64,000 nt of DNA from Microbulbifer rhizosphaerae (GCF_014191725.1 NZ_JACHWZ010000013.1:62001-126000); one strand, 5' to 3'; numbered from the stretch's first letter, positions 34,568 through 44,212 are shown. Notes: a model not told the origin generated them from the sequence alone. Numbers and translations are program-made.

Positions 34568-35920
34568 GTGAGCGACAACAGCGCCTCCCTGAACTGGTTC
34601 CGCCACGCCGCGCCCTATATCAATGACCTGCGCGGCCGCACCCTGGTGGTCGCCGTTCCCGGCGATGCACTGGAACACGCCAATTTTCGCAATCTGGTGC
34701 ACGATCTGACATTGCTGGTCAGTCTCGGTGTGCGCCTGGTGGTGGTGCACGGCGCGCGCGTCCAGGTCAATCGCGCCCTGGCCGAACACGGGATCGAGAA
34801 CCGGTTTTACGGCAACACCCGGATCACCGACCGGGAGACGCTGGAGGTGATCAAGGCCGCGGTGGGCAGGCTGCGATTCGATATCGAGGCGGCCTTTTCC
34901 CAGGGGCTGCCGGATTCCCCCATGGCGCGCTCTGCACTCAAGGTGATTTCCGGCAATTTCGTCACCGCGCGCCCCATCGGCGTGCTGGACGGCACCGACC
35001 TGCGCTGGACCGGTCAGGTGCGGCGCATGGAAGTGAATACGATCGATCGCGCCCTGGAGCAGGGGGCACTGGTGCTGCTCTCGCCACTCGGCACTTCGCT
35101 GACCGGCGAGTTGTTCAACCTGAACTACCTCGACCTGGCCGCCGAGGCCGCCAAGGCACTGCGGGCGGAAAAGCTCATCCTGTACCGCGACACACCCCAA
35201 CTGCTGGTCAACGGCGAAGCGGTGTATGAACTCAGCATCGTGCAAGCCGAACAACTGGCCGATCAGGTGGATAGCGAAACCCTGTACTGCGCCATCCGCG
35301 CCTGCAACGCGGGGACACCGCGGACCCACCTGCTGAGCTATGCGGACAACGGCGCGCTGCTGCAGGAACTCTTCCGCCGCGAGGGTGCCGGCACCATGAT
35401 CTACCGCGATACCTATGAGGTGGTACGCCGCGCGCGCATCACCGACGTGGGCGGCGTTCTCGGTCTCATCCGCCCGCTGGAGAAACAGGGCATCCTGGTG
35501 CGCCGCTCGCGGGAAAAACTCGAGGCGGAAATCGACCACTTCACCCTGGTGGAAGTGGACGGCACTCCGGTGGCCTGTGCGGCGCTCTACCCGATACAGG
35601 ATGAAGCGGGCGAGACGGTAGCCGCGGAGATCGCCTGCGTGGCCATCCACCCGGACTTTCGCGGCGGCGGCCGCGGCGCCAAGCTGCTGCACCACCTGGA
35701 GCGGCAGGCGGGAGTCCTGGGGCTCGGGGAACTCTATGTACTGACCACCCAGGCGGAACATTGGTTTATAGAGCAGGGCTTCTCCCAGGTTGCAGTGCAG
35801 GACCTGCCCGCGGCGCGGCAGTCGCTCTATAACATACAGCGCAATTCCCGCGTTCTACATAAGCGGCTTTCTACGCAACAATCTCTCTCACAGCCAGAAA
35901 AGAAAGGACAGGCATCCTAG
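34568..35920 (+). CDS. argA: N-acetylglutamate synthase
   Basis: 450 aa. First step of arginine synthesis: acetyl-CoA plus glutamate. Residues 1-280 form an amino-acid-kinase-like regulatory domain (VVVHGARVQVN, LLSPLGTSLTGELFNLN), where arginine feedback acts. Residues 300-440 form the GNAT acetyltransferase (IACVAIHPDFRGGGRGAKLLHHLE). Start at GTG 34568. The order argE-argA recalls Pseudomonas. Confidence 0.94.
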   Translation: MSDNSASLNWFRHAAPYINDLRGRTLVVAVPGDALEHANFRNLVHDLTLLVSLGVRLVVVHGARVQVNRALAEHGIENRFYGNTRITDRETLEVIKAAVGRLRFDIEAAFSQGLPDSPMARSALKVISGNFVTARPIGVLDGTDLRWTGQVRRMEVNTIDRALEQGALVLLSPLGTSLTGELFNLNYLDLAAEAAKALRAEKLILYRDTPQLLVNGEAVYELSIVQAEQLADQVDSETLYCAIRACNAGTPRTHLLSYADNGALLQELFRREGAGTMIYRDTYEVVRRARITDVGGVLGLIRPLEKQGILVRRSREKLEAEIDHFTLVEVDGTPVACAALYPIQDEAGETVAAEIACVAIHPDFRGGGRGAKLLHHLERQAGVLGLGELYVLTTQAEHWFIEQGFSQVAVQDLPAARQSLYNIQRNSRVLHKRLSTQQSLSQPEKKGQAS

Positions 35921-36018
35921 TCAAAAGCACTACCGGGAGACCTTCCGCCAAGTTATCCTAAAAGCTGTCTTTTTTTGCTAAGCTGTCGCCCCATTTCGTA
36001 CAGCCGGACACAGACTCT

Positions 36019-37857
36019 ATGCCCCAGTACCGCTCCCGCACCTCCACCTTCGGCCGCAATATGGCCGGCGCCCGTGCCCTGTGGCGCGCCACCGGCATGA
36101 AGGACGACGACTTCAACAACAAGCCGATTATTGCGGTGGCCAACTCCTTCACCCAATTCGTGCCCGGCCACGTGCACCTGAAGGATATGGGCCAGTTGGT
36201 GGCGCGGGAGATCGAGAAAGCCGGCGGGGTGGCCAAGGAGTTCAACACCATCGCGGTGGACGACGGTATCGCCATGGGTCATGACGGCATGCTCTACAGC
36301 CTGCCCAGCCGTGAGATCATTGCCGACTCGGTGGAATATATGGTGAATGCCCACTGTGCCGACGCGCTGGTTTGCATCTCCAACTGCGACAAGATCACCC
36401 CGGGGATGTTGATGGCCGCGCTGCGGCTGAATATTCCCGTCATCTTCGTCTCCGGCGGTCCCATGGAGGCGGGCAAGACCAAGCTGGCGGAACACAAGCT
36501 GGACCTGGTGGACGCCATGGTGATCGCCGCCACCGATTCCGCCTCCGACGAAATGGTCGAGGCCTACGAACGCTCCGCCTGCCCCACCTGCGGCTCCTGT
36601 TCCGGCATGTTCACCGCCAACTCGATGAACTGCCTGACCGAGGCCCTGGGCCTGTCGCTGCCGGGCAACGGCACCCTGCTGGCCACACACGCGGACCGCC
36701 GGGAACTGTTCCTGAGCGCGGGGCGGGAAATCGTCGCCCTGGCCAAGCGCTACTACGAAGGGGACGACGACAGCGCCCTGCCACGCAACATCGCCAACCG
36801 CGCCGCCTTCGCCAACGCCATGGCCCTGGATATCGCCATGGGGGGCTCCACCAATACCATCCTGCACCTCCTGGCCGCGGCGCAGGAGGGCGAGGTGGAC
36901 TTCACCCTGGCGGATATCGACCAGCTGTCGCGCAAGATCCCGCAGCTGTGCAAGGTGGCGCCGAACACGCAGAAATATCATATCGAGGATGTGCACCGGG
37001 CCGGCGGGGTTATGTCGATTCTCGGCGAACTGGAAGCGGCCGGGCTTCTGGATGCGAGCCTGCCCACGGTGTACAGCCGTTCTTTTACCGAAGCGCTGGC
37101 GCAGTGGGATATCCGCCGCACCGACGACCAGGCAGTCCACGACTTCTTTCGCGCCGGCCCCGCGGGCATTCCCACCCAGACCGCCTTCAGCCAGGATTGC
37201 CGCTGGTCGAGCCTGGACGGCGACCGCGAGAACGGCTGCATCCGCTCCGTAGAGCACGCCTATTCCGCAGAGGGCGGCCTGGCGGTACTGTTCGGCAACC
37301 TCGCGCCGGACGGCTGCGTGGTAAAGACCTCCGGCGTGGAGGAGGAGCTGTGGCAGTTCGAGGGCCCGGCGCATGTTGTCGAGAGCCAGGAAGCCGCCGT
37401 GCAGAATATTCTCGACGGCAAGGTGAAATCCGGCGAGGCGGTGATCGTGCGCTATGAAGGGCCGAAGGGCGGACCGGGTATGCAGGAGATGCTCTACCCG
37501 ACCAGCTACCTGAAATCCAAAGGGCTGGGCAAATCCTGCGCGCTGATTACCGACGGTCGCTTTTCCGGCGGCACCTCCGGTCTGTCCATCGGTCACGTGT
37601 CCCCAGAGGCCGCCTCAGGCGGCGCCATTGGCCTGGTGGAGAGCGGCGATACCATTCGTATCGATATCCCTGCGCGCACCATCGAAGTGGATATCCCCGA
37701 GGCCGAGCTGCAGCGGCGCCGCCAGGCGATGGCCGCCAAAGGAGATTCGGCCTGGAAACCGGTTGAACAGCGCCCACGCAAGGTGAGCAAGGCATTGAAG
37801 GCCTACGCCCTACTGGCCACAAGTGCCGACAAGGGCGCTGTGCGCGAAATCGATTAA
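36019..37857 (+). CDS. ilvD: dihydroxy-acid dehydratase
   Basis: 612 aa Fe-S enzyme of Val/Leu/Ile synthesis. Cluster-region Cys C123 ([10 protein letters not shown]) and the [18 protein letters not shown] block (C188, C191, C194); [21 protein letters not shown] near the C-terminus is the second signature. Length is typical of the long E. coli-type enzyme. The ATG has no clear ribosome site. Single gene, followed by a REP element. Confidence 0.95.
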   Translation: MPQYRSRTSTFGRNMAGARALWRATGMKDDDFNNKPIIAVANSFTQFVPGHVHLKDMGQLVAREIEKAGGVAKEFNTIAVDDGIAMGHDGMLYSLPSREIIADSVEYMVNAHCADALVCISNCDKITPGMLMAALRLNIPVIFVSGGPMEAGKTKLAEHKLDLVDAMVIAATDSASDEMVEAYERSACPTCGSCSGMFTANSMNCLTEALGLSLPGNGTLLATHADRRELFLSAGREIVALAKRYYEGDDDSALPRNIANRAAFANAMALDIAMGGSTNTILHLLAAAQEGEVDFTLADIDQLSRKIPQLCKVAPNTQKYHIEDVHRAGGVMSILGELEAAGLLDASLPTVYSRSFTEALAQWDIRRTDDQAVHDFFRAGPAGIPTQTAFSQDCRWSSLDGDRENGCIRSVEHAYSAEGGLAVLFGNLAPDGCVVKTSGVEEELWQFEGPAHVVESQEAAVQNILDGKVKSGEAVIVRYEGPKGGPGMQEMLYPTSYLKSKGLGKSCALITDGRFSGGTSGLSIGHVSPEAASGGAIGLVESGDTIRIDIPARTIEVDIPEAELQRRRQAMAAKGDSAWKPVEQRPRKVSKALKAYALLATSADKGAVREID

Positions 37858-37862
37858 CCTAT

Positions 37863-37937
37863 TGTAGGAGCGGCCCATGGCCGCGATCGATCTGCCTTCG
37901 TAGTAGATCCCGATCGCGGCCATGGGCCGCTCCCACA
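37863..37937. repeat. REP-like inverted repeat, family A copy after ilvD
   Basis: Arms begin TGTAGGAGCGGCCCATGG and its complement; the central variant is CCATGG rather than CGTTGG. One mismatch near the outer end. It separates convergent ilvD and tonB and probably serves as their common end. Confidence 0.85.
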
Positions 37938-37946
37938 ACAGGGGCA

Positions 37947-38588
37947 TCAATCCGCTATTTGGTACCGGATCCGGTTGCGCACACCGTGGCGCTCCACCGG
38001 CTTGCCATCCTCCAATTGCGGCTGGTACTTGAACCTGGCCGCCGCGGCAACGGCAGAGCGGTTGAAGACATCCGTTAGCCTCCCCTCGCTGTCGTAGCCC
38101 GCCACTGCCCGCGGGTCCCGCACACTGCCGCTTTTGGTTATGGTGAATTCCACCACTACATAGCCTTCGATTCCACGACGCAGCGCCGCTGAAGGGTATC
38201 GGGCTGCCGGCTTGAATACCGGTATCGGGTCCCGCGATACAATGACTTCCGTTCCGCTACCTTGCGGCCTCGGCGGTGCAATTAACGTGGGCACTACAAC
38301 CGGATCGACAGTGGTTTCAATGATGGTGGTCACAGGCTGTGGCGGTACTGCCTGCGGCGGCTGCGGAGGGTCGTTCCTGATAACCGTCGGTTCTCGCGTC
38401 GGCATATGCACGGGTTTGATCGGGCCGAGATTGTCTTCGGGAGGCTCCGTATAATCGGTGGCGATCAGGTGGCTCATAATAAATAGCAGTGCCAGGGTAC
38501 TGATCGCGGCCAGACCGAGGCTGCGGCTGTAAGTCGAAGCAATGACAAAGAAAACAAAGGGATTTTGTTGAGGATAAGCTCTATCCAT
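37947..38588 (-). CDS. TonB-family energy transducer (additional copy)
   Basis: 213 aa. N-terminal cytoplasmic stub and one membrane helix (about 17-37), a Pro-rich periplasmic linker (res 50-105) and a TonB C-terminal domain (YPSAALRRGIEGYVVVEFTITKSGSVRDPRAVAG, FNRSAVAAAARFKYQP). Start at ATG 38588, with AGGAGAGG six bases upstream; the longer frame is not supported. It lies beyond the terminator of the Ton operon, so it is probably separately expressed and shares the ExbB/ExbD motor. The Pro-rich linker with PPQPPQAVPPQP is unlike that of the other TonB here. Confidence 0.88.
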   Translation of the reverse strand: MDRAYPQQNPFVFFVIASTYSRSLGLAAISTLALLFIMSHLIATDYTEPPEDNLGPIKPVHMPTREPTVIRNDPPQPPQAVPPQPVTTIIETTVDPVVVPTLIAPPRPQGSGTEVIVSRDPIPVFKPAARYPSAALRRGIEGYVVVEFTITKSGSVRDPRAVAGYDSEGRLTDVFNRSAVAAAARFKYQPQLEDGKPVERHGVRNRIRYQIAD

Positions 38589-38780
38589 AACACCTCTCCT
38601 GATTATTATTAGGGTGTTGGAATCGGCGGCCGAAGCCGCCGGCGTTGGAAAAAGCTGATCAGCTGTCTCTATTAATAGCAGAATTAAATAGAGTTGCAAA
38701 CTATTCTCAGTCGCAAGCTCAATAAGTAATCAGTGCTGTAGGAATGGGTAAAGCGCAGCGTGCCCACCCGTCCCGCAATA

Positions 38781-38812
38781 AAAAAGGCCGCACATCGCTG
38801 TGCGGCCTTTTT
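38781..38812. terminator. bidirectional terminator at the end of the Ton operon
   Basis: Perfect 14-bp stem AAAAAGGCCGCACA / TGTGCGGCCTTTTT with a four-base loop. It has A-rich and T-rich flanks and lies 20 bases after the TPR gene stop on the minus strand. Confidence 0.93.
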
Positions 38813-38831
38813 GGCAGGATAGTGGCAATTA

Positions 38832-40172
38832 TTAAATTGCCAGCTGCTCCTCGCGCTCCTTCTCTGTCTCGATGTAGTTGATCCACTGTTCGGCGTACTT
38901 CTTCGAGCTATCGTGTTCCAGAGCCTTCTTGAGGCTGCTCAGCGCATCGTCGTACTTCTTCAGGTTGGCATTGGCCATACCCAGCACGATGTACAACTGG
39001 CCCGGGCGCTTGATGCCACCCTTCCTCAACGCCCTGTCACCCATGTTGACGGCCTGCTCGTTCTTGTCCAGGTCCAGGTAGATACCAGCCAGACGGGAGT
39101 AAAGCTCACCCTTGGCGGACAACTTGGCCGCGGCCTCAAGGTTCGGGATCGACTTCTGCAGCTCCTGGGCCATCTGGTACGCCTGGGCCAGGGTTTCCAG
39201 ATTCTTGGAGGTGCGCTCGATCTTCTTCTCCTTGATCCCCATGTCGATCACCTTGGCGCCCTTGTAGGGCATATCGTGCCCCATAAAGAGATAGGCCATA
39301 TTCAACAGCTCTTTCTCTTTTTGCAGGGCACCGGCGATATAAGCCGCTTCCATCATGTGCAACTGGTCTTTCTCGCGCTTCAATTCGCCGTACATACTCG
39401 CCAGCTGCTTGTAGTACTCGCCTTTGGGGTAGTGCTTGACCAGTTTCTCGAGAATGTTGGCGACCATCTTATAGTCGTTTTTCTCGTAATAGAGATAGCG
39501 CTGCAAACCGAACCAGCTCTCCTTGGGCACCTTGCCCTCTTTCTCGTACATCGACACGGCGGTGTTGATATCCGAAAGCGCCCTGGCCTCGTCACCCTTC
39601 TGGTAATAGATCTGGGCGCGCAGGTTGTAGGAGTCTGCAGTGACCTGCTCTGGAGCAGCAGCGGCAAACCACCGGTTCAGATAACTCAACGATTGATCGT
39701 AATTCTCAGTCACGAAGGACAGCTGGGCAACGGTAAATAGGGTTTCCACTTCCAGCGCCTCAGTCAGGTTTTCCGAACCCTGCCGCAGAACATTCTGGTA
39801 GGCACCGATGGCTTCCTTATAGCGCTCCATGCTGTAGTACACGAAGCCGTAGAAGTAGTACATCATCGCGATTTCGTAGCCGTTGAACTTGTCCTTGTCG
39901 GCCTCCATCTCCCGCAGCGCCTCCAGGGCCCCATTCCAGTTCTCCGCTTCCGCGGCTTCCTGTGCCTTGCCCAGCTTTTTCGACACGTTTTCACGCATCG
40001 ACGGTACTTTGCGCGTCTTCTCCTCGGCCGCTCGGGCCTGGGCGAAGCCGGCTTCAATGCCCACCGCTTCCAACACGGTGACGCTCACCGCCGGCGCCAG
40101 TACCAGGGGCAGCGCCACGGACGTGCGCAGGACGAATTTGGACAGCCCTTTCGTCATGGTCGTCATATTCAT
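38832..40172 (-). CDS. periplasmic TPR protein of the TonB2 system
   Basis: 446 aa. Signal peptide (positive MTKGLSKFVLRTS, hydrophobic core to about 46), then many tetratricopeptide helices (YEIAMMYYFYGFVYYSMERYKEAIGAYQNVLRQG, ADSYNLRAQIYYQKGDEARALSDIN, GELYSRLAGIYLDLDKNEQAVNMGDRALRK, LYIVLGMANANLKKYDDALSSLKKALE). Last gene of DUF3450-ttpC-exbB-exbD-tonB-TPR. TPR partners in this operon type, as in Shewanella, are needed for Ton-dependent uptake, but their exact partner is unsettled. AGGGGA seven bases upstream. Not a lipoprotein. Confidence 0.88.
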   Translation of the reverse strand: MNMTTMTKGLSKFVLRTSVALPLVLAPAVSVTVLEAVGIEAGFAQARAAEEKTRKVPSMRENVSKKLGKAQEAAEAENWNGALEALREMEADKDKFNGYEIAMMYYFYGFVYYSMERYKEAIGAYQNVLRQGSENLTEALEVETLFTVAQLSFVTENYDQSLSYLNRWFAAAAPEQVTADSYNLRAQIYYQKGDEARALSDINTAVSMYEKEGKVPKESWFGLQRYLYYEKNDYKMVANILEKLVKHYPKGEYYKQLASMYGELKREKDQLHMMEAAYIAGALQKEKELLNMAYLFMGHDMPYKGAKVIDMGIKEKKIERTSKNLETLAQAYQMAQELQKSIPNLEAAAKLSAKGELYSRLAGIYLDLDKNEQAVNMGDRALRKGGIKRPGQLYIVLGMANANLKKYDDALSSLKKALEHDSSKKYAEQWINYIETEKEREEQLAI

Positions 40173-40184
40173 ATGCGTCCCCTA

Positions 40185-40808
40185 TTAGTTCTTGGCCATA
40201 TTGAAGCTGATCTTGGTCTTCACACCGGGCACTTCCATTGCCTGGCCATCCACGACCCTCGGCTTGTACTTGTACTTCAAGGCCGACTTGATCGCCGCGC
40301 GGTTGAAGATAGTTGTGGGATTGCCGTCCAGGGTAAAGGCCTCCACCACCTTCGGATCGCGCACGGAGCCGTTGGTGGTCACCGTATACTCGACGATCAC
40401 GTAGCCCTCAATACCCCGCTGCAAGGCGCGACGCGGATACTGCGGCTGAACCTTTACGATGGGCAGGTAGTCGCCCTCGCTAAAGGCGCCACCGAGACCG
40501 CCGATCTTCAGATCCGCACTCCCACGGGGCGCAGACATGTTGATGCTGTCGTCCAGGTTCGGTTCATCGTATTCCGGTTCCGGCATTTCCGGCGGCGGCT
40601 GCTCCGGCTCGTCGGGCTTGTCCGGTTTACGGGTGTCGTACTGGGTTTCGATCTTCTGCTCGGGCATCACCACATCGGCAACCTTGATCTGCTCCTCATC
40701 CTCGGGAGCACCCATATTTGCCTGAATCAACTGATGCATGGTGAAGATCAGGGCGAAAGTCGTGGCTATCGCCAGCGTACCCGCCCCTGCTAGTCTTGCC
40801 GGATTCAT
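40185..40808 (-). CDS. tonB2: TonB2-type energy transducer
   Basis: 207 aa. One membrane helix (about 7-28), a short acidic/Pro linker (KPDKPDEPEQPPPEMPEPE) and a C-terminal TonB domain (YPRRALQRGIEGYVIVEYTVTTNGSVRDP, FNRAAIKSALKYKYKP). Shorter linker than E. coli TonB, as in Vibrio TonB2. Five bases after exbD and twelve before the TPR gene. Transmits proton-motive force from ExbB/ExbD to outer-membrane receptors for iron or vitamin uptake. Confidence 0.92.
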   Translation of the reverse strand: MNPARLAGAGTLAIATTFALIFTMHQLIQANMGAPEDEEQIKVADVVMPEQKIETQYDTRKPDKPDEPEQPPPEMPEPEYDEPNLDDSINMSAPRGSADLKIGGLGGAFSEGDYLPIVKVQPQYPRRALQRGIEGYVIVEYTVTTNGSVRDPKVVEAFTLDGNPTTIFNRAAIKSALKYKYKPRVVDGQAMEVPGVKTKISFNMAKN

Positions 40809-40813
40809 AGCTG

Positions 40814-41215
40814 TTAACTCTTTTCTGTCGCGACCGATACTTTCTCGATACCGATTTCCCTGGCGGCATTCGCAATCAGGGCAACCTTCTCGATATCCGC
40901 TTTCTTATCGGGTTGAATTACCAACCACCCCTTGGGGTTTTGTGCGTAGAGACGCTCCAGGGTGATTTTCACCAGGCGGTCATCCACGTGCTCCTTGGCA
41001 ATCCAGATTTCGTTGCTCTCGTTAATCGCTACCAGAATAGAGGCGGCCTTGAGGTCAGCGGTTGTCGCTTCCGGCTTCACCACATCGACACCGGGAACCT
41101 TGATAAAGGTGGCGGTGACGATAAAGAAGATCAGCATGATAAACACCACGTCCAGCATGGGCGTGAGGTCGATCGCTCCCGCTTCTTCTTCTGCCGTATT
41201 TTGTTTTCTGCTCAT
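40814..41215 (-). CDS. exbD2: ExbD biopolymer transport protein
   Basis: 133 aa. Cytoplasmic stub, one membrane helix with the proton-path Asp D22 (IDLTPMLDVVFIMLIFFIV) and a periplasmic domain (KKADIEKVALIANAAREIGIEKVSVAT). Peptidoglycan-binding stator partner of ExbB. Preceded by a 131-base gap with a strong hairpin, so the ExbB:ExbD ratio may be set there. Confidence 0.93.
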   Translation of the reverse strand: MSRKQNTAEEEAGAIDLTPMLDVVFIMLIFFIVTATFIKVPGVDVVKPEATTADLKAASILVAINESNEIWIAKEHVDDRLVKITLERLYAQNPKGWLVIQPDKKADIEKVALIANAAREIGIEKVSVATEKS

Positions 41216-41231
41216 AGCAACTCTCTTAGCG

Positions 41232-41277
41232 AACTTTCCCCGTGAGGCACTTCCGAGGGAGTGCCCCGGGGAAAGTT
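41232..41277. promoter_or_regulatory. intra-operon hairpin between exbB2 and exbD2
   Basis: AACTTTCCCC (41232) pairs with GGGGAAAGTT (ending 41277) and the inner GGCACT with AGTGCC. A long imperfect stem-loop inside an otherwise compact operon. It may attenuate or stabilise mRNA and adjust the ExbB/ExbD ratio. Confidence 0.6.
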
Positions 41278-41346
41278 TCTGGCTTGGCTAAACCTTCTCG
41301 GCAAATAGGCGCGCGCTTTTGGCGGGCCACTTGCCCTATGTGTGCC

Positions 41347-41874
41347 TTAGTGATCCATCGTCAGATGGTCTTCCAGCAACTGGGTCTCACGCTCCGCCTT
41401 GCGGCTGATATAGGTGTTGGCAAATACCCCGGACAGTGCCGTAACCATGCCCGCCATTGTCGGGATAGTGGCCATGGAAACACCGCTGGCCATCTGCTTG
41501 GCATCACCGCCGCCGGTTATCGCGAGGACCTCGAACACATTGATCATGCCCCACACCGTGCCCAGCAGCCCGAATAGGGGTGCGAGGGCCACACAGGCCT
41601 GAATCATGTCCAGATTGTCCCCGATCTTCTCGGATACCCGGGAAATCAGCGCGTGGCGGATCTGGTGGGCGCCCCAGGATTTGCGCTCGGAGCGCCCCTC
41701 CCACTGGTCCACCGCTCCCTGAACGTCACCTTTCAACCCCTTGTTGAAGTAGAAGACCCGCTCGAAGATCAGCGTCCACATAAAGAAGGTCAGGCCGGCG
41801 ATTAGAAACAGTACTGGCCCGCCCGACGCCATAAAGGCGTTGACGGCGGCCCATGCGTCAGTCAATGCGTGCAT
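41347..41874 (-). CDS. exbB2: ExbB/TolQ-type proton channel protein
   Basis: 175 aa, three membrane helices (about 18-38, 95-115, 130-152) with the MotA/TolQ/ExbB signature APLFGLLGTVWGMINVFEVLA. The short N-terminus is characteristic of ExbB2. Forms the pentameric motor with ExbD. Fourteen bases after ttpC. Confidence 0.92.
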   Translation of the reverse strand: MHALTDAWAAVNAFMASGGPVLFLIAGLTFFMWTLIFERVFYFNKGLKGDVQGAVDQWEGRSERKSWGAHQIRHALISRVSEKIGDNLDMIQACVALAPLFGLLGTVWGMINVFEVLAITGGGDAKQMASGVSMATIPTMAGMVTALSGVFANTYISRKAERETQLLEDHLTMDH

Positions 41875-41888
41875 GTTGCCGCCTCCTC

Positions 41889-43271
41889 TTATTTGCGCTC
41901 AGCGCTTTCCGCCACGATACCGGTGCTCTGCTCATCCAGGATATGCAGGATGCGCTTGGCGCGGCCGTTGACGATGGTGTGCATCAGTACGGTGGGGATC
42001 GCCACGCACAGACCCAGTACGGTGGTTACCAGTGCGGAGGAGATACCACCGGCCATGGCCTTCGGATCGCCGGCGCCGAAGATGGTGATCGCCTGGAAAG
42101 TCACGATCATACCGGTCACAGTACCCAGCAGACCCAGCAGCGGGGCTACCATGGCGATGATCTTCAGCAGGTTGAGACCGGACTCGATGGCCGGGCGCTC
42201 TTTCAGCACCGCCTCTTCCATCTTCAGTTCCAGGGTCTCGCCATCCACACCGCGGTTCTCTTCCGCCACCGCCAACACGCGGCCCAGCGGGTTGTTGGTA
42301 TTCGGCGTGGAAGAACGCAGCTGAGCGTTAACCTTGGCACTCATACCGGACAGCGCAATCAGGCGCCAGATGGCCAGCAGCATCGCAAAGGCACCCACCG
42401 CGGAGATGATGTAGCCAACAATACCGCCCTGATGCCAGCGCTCAACCATACTCGGGCTGTTGATCATGGCCTTCAGGTAGGAGCCGCCGGTGGGGCCGGT
42501 GGGGTCGACACCGAAGGCATTAAAGCCGGAAGTGGCGGCCTGCAGGTTGGCAGCTTCGCTCTGGAATTTGCCGCTGGGCTGGCGTACCAGCTCGGCCATT
42601 TTGCTACCGTCGATCAGTTCCAGGTACTTGCCGTTGGAAACCAGGTTGAAGTTACCCACGCGTACAACTTCCTGCTCGACCTGCTCGCCGTCGGGTTTGA
42701 TCACTGTGCCGGTGAACTTGACCACCTTGCCGGACTCGACGGTCTCGCGCTGCAGTTCGTACCACAGGCGCTCGATCTCCTCGATGGTCGGCAGCTTGGT
42801 AGCGGAGTCCATCTTGCTGATCAATTGGTCCAGAAATTCGGTGCGGCCGGGGTACTGGGCGGATACGAGGGAGGTGCTCAGGTTGGCGCGCAGGTCGCCG
42901 GTGGTGGAGGTCAGGTGGCCGAACAGCTCTTTCAGGGAGCCCATGCGCTCGTCCAGTTGCTGTCGCTTCTGCTGAACCAGCAGTTCCTGCTCTTTGTACT
43001 TCTCCTCTAACTGGGCGGAGCGGGCCTCTTCGGCCGCGCGGGTGTTTTTCGCCTGGGTCAGCAGGGCCTGCTGATTGGCCTTCTGGCGGCGGAATTGTGC
43101 TTCGCGCTGCTGGTGCTCTTTGGATTCGGCGACCTTGGAGCTGCGCACCATCTGCAACAACTGGTCCAGGGATTGGGCTTTTTCCTGGGCAACGACGGAG
43201 GCGCTGATCAGGCCAGCCGCCGTGACGACGGCTGTTAATGAAAGGACGCGTTTGGCGATAGAGGTTCTCAT
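41889..43271 (-). CDS. ttpC: TtpC-type MotA/TolQ/ExbB protein with long periplasmic N-terminus
   Basis: 460 aa. Signal peptide (about 1-29), a long periplasmic coiled coil (35-115, rich in Gln, Lys and Glu) and a middle domain, then three membrane helices carrying APLLGLLGTVTGMIVTFQAI and a C-terminal helix. This is the TtpC type that works with TonB2 in Vibrio and Shewanella. Starts ATG 43271, overlapping the DUF3450 stop by four bases (ATGA). The coiled coil is predicted to contact DUF3450. Confidence 0.9.
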   Translation of the reverse strand: MRTSIAKRVLSLTAVVTAAGLISASVVAQEKAQSLDQLLQMVRSSKVAESKEHQQREAQFRRQKANQQALLTQAKNTRAAEEARSAQLEEKYKEQELLVQQKRQQLDERMGSLKELFGHLTSTTGDLRANLSTSLVSAQYPGRTEFLDQLISKMDSATKLPTIEEIERLWYELQRETVESGKVVKFTGTVIKPDGEQVEQEVVRVGNFNLVSNGKYLELIDGSKMAELVRQPSGKFQSEAANLQAATSGFNAFGVDPTGPTGGSYLKAMINSPSMVERWHQGGIVGYIISAVGAFAMLLAIWRLIALSGMSAKVNAQLRSSTPNTNNPLGRVLAVAEENRGVDGETLELKMEEAVLKERPAIESGLNLLKIIAMVAPLLGLLGTVTGMIVTFQAITIFGAGDPKAMAGGISSALVTTVLGLCVAIPTVLMHTIVNGRAKRILHILDEQSTGIVAESAERK

Positions 43272-44050
43272 TGCGCTGCCTCCGGAGCCGGAATCGGCAT
43301 GTTCATGATGTCTTGGGTGGCCTGCTGCTTGGCGATTTTCAGGCCCTGCAGAACGGCGCGGCGGTATTCGCCGGCATCCACTTCCACCCAGCCCTTCTGC
43401 TCTTTGTCGTAGGCCATGGTAATCTTGGAGTCCTTGGTCTGCGCCAGCAGGGCGATACGGCCGATCTGCAGCACGTTCACTTCGCGCTCCTGGCCATTCA
43501 CATTCAGGGTATCGCCGTAGCTACTGAGCTTGCGGCCGTATTCGGCTTCAAAGTTGTACAGTTCCAGTACCTGGCGGAATTTCTCCGCGGCGGTGATATC
43601 GGAGCGGTCCATATTCCTCTTGACGCCTTCGAGGTTGGCCAGACGCTCTTCCAGCATGAAGGGCGCGTCCAGTTCGATAAACTGTTCCAAGCCGTCCAGC
43701 ATACGCAGGATCAGCGGCTGAATTTGACGTTCGATAACGGTGACGTTGTCGATGGACTCTTCCAGGTCTTTGATCACTGACAACTGGTTGGCCAGTTGCT
43801 TCTCCAGCTGGCGGTTGTAAACGCGCAGGCCGTCGATTTCCTTGTTCACCACCTTGAAGTCCTGCAGCAGGCTGGTGGTTTCCTCAGCGATCTTGTCGAT
43901 GCGCTTTTGCGAAGCCTGAGCCGCAGAGGTCTTCTGCTGGCCTACGGTGAGGACGTTGTCGAGTGTATCCGCAGTGGCTACGCTGCCGTAGAGTGCGCCG
44001 GCAGACAGCGCAGTGGTCAGCGCCACAGCCATGAATCGCTTGGTTTTCAT
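43268..44050 (-). CDS. DUF3450 periplasmic protein of the Ton system
   Basis: 260 aa. Signal peptide (MKTKRFMAVALTTALSAGALYGSVATA), a long coiled-coil region (residues 35-105, LQDFKVVNKEIDGLRVYNRQLEKQL) and a folded C-terminal domain with the DUF3450 pattern (RYGRKLSSYGDTLNVNGQEREVNVLQIGRIALLAQTKD is written here only as segments). Start at ATG 44050 with GGGGGG upstream; the longer frame to 44263 is untenable. First gene of the Ton operon, overlapping ttpC by four bases. In known systems DUF3450 is co-inherited with TtpC and TonB2; its mechanism is not known. Confidence 0.88.
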   Translation of the reverse strand: MKTKRFMAVALTTALSAGALYGSVATADTLDNVLTVGQQKTSAAQASQKRIDKIAEETTSLLQDFKVVNKEIDGLRVYNRQLEKQLANQLSVIKDLEESIDNVTVIERQIQPLILRMLDGLEQFIELDAPFMLEERLANLEGVKRNMDRSDITAAEKFRQVLELYNFEAEYGRKLSSYGDTLNVNGQEREVNVLQIGRIALLAQTKDSKITMAYDKEQKGWVEVDAGEYRRAVLQGLKIAKQQATQDIMNMPIPAPEAAQ

Positions 44051-44163
44051 TAGACCCCCCAGTGGGTTCAATATTTCACAACATGGTCGCGATGATTTAG
44101 CTGCCACAACGCGGTGTACGTTTGTTTTAACAACAGTGGTTTGAAGACAGCTAAGAGCCGCAC

Positions 44164-44212
44164 ATTGTAAACAGCCGATTTGATTATTCAAATGTCGATT
44201 GACAGTATCGAC
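44164..44212 (-). promoter_or_regulatory. putative sigma-70 promoter and inverted repeat for the Ton operon
   Basis: On the minus strand TTGAAT (44191-44186) and TACAAT (44169-44164) are spaced 16 bases apart, giving a start near 44157 and a leader of about 107 bases. Just upstream GTCGAT/ATCGAC (44194-44212) is an inverted repeat with a seven-base spacer, a possible operator. No Fur-like box was recognised. The rest of 44051-44337 holds no gene. Confidence 0.4.

Noticed and set aside
35953..37596. 547-codon open frame on the minus strand
   Set aside because: Shadow of ilvD, whose motifs and length are complete on the plus strand.
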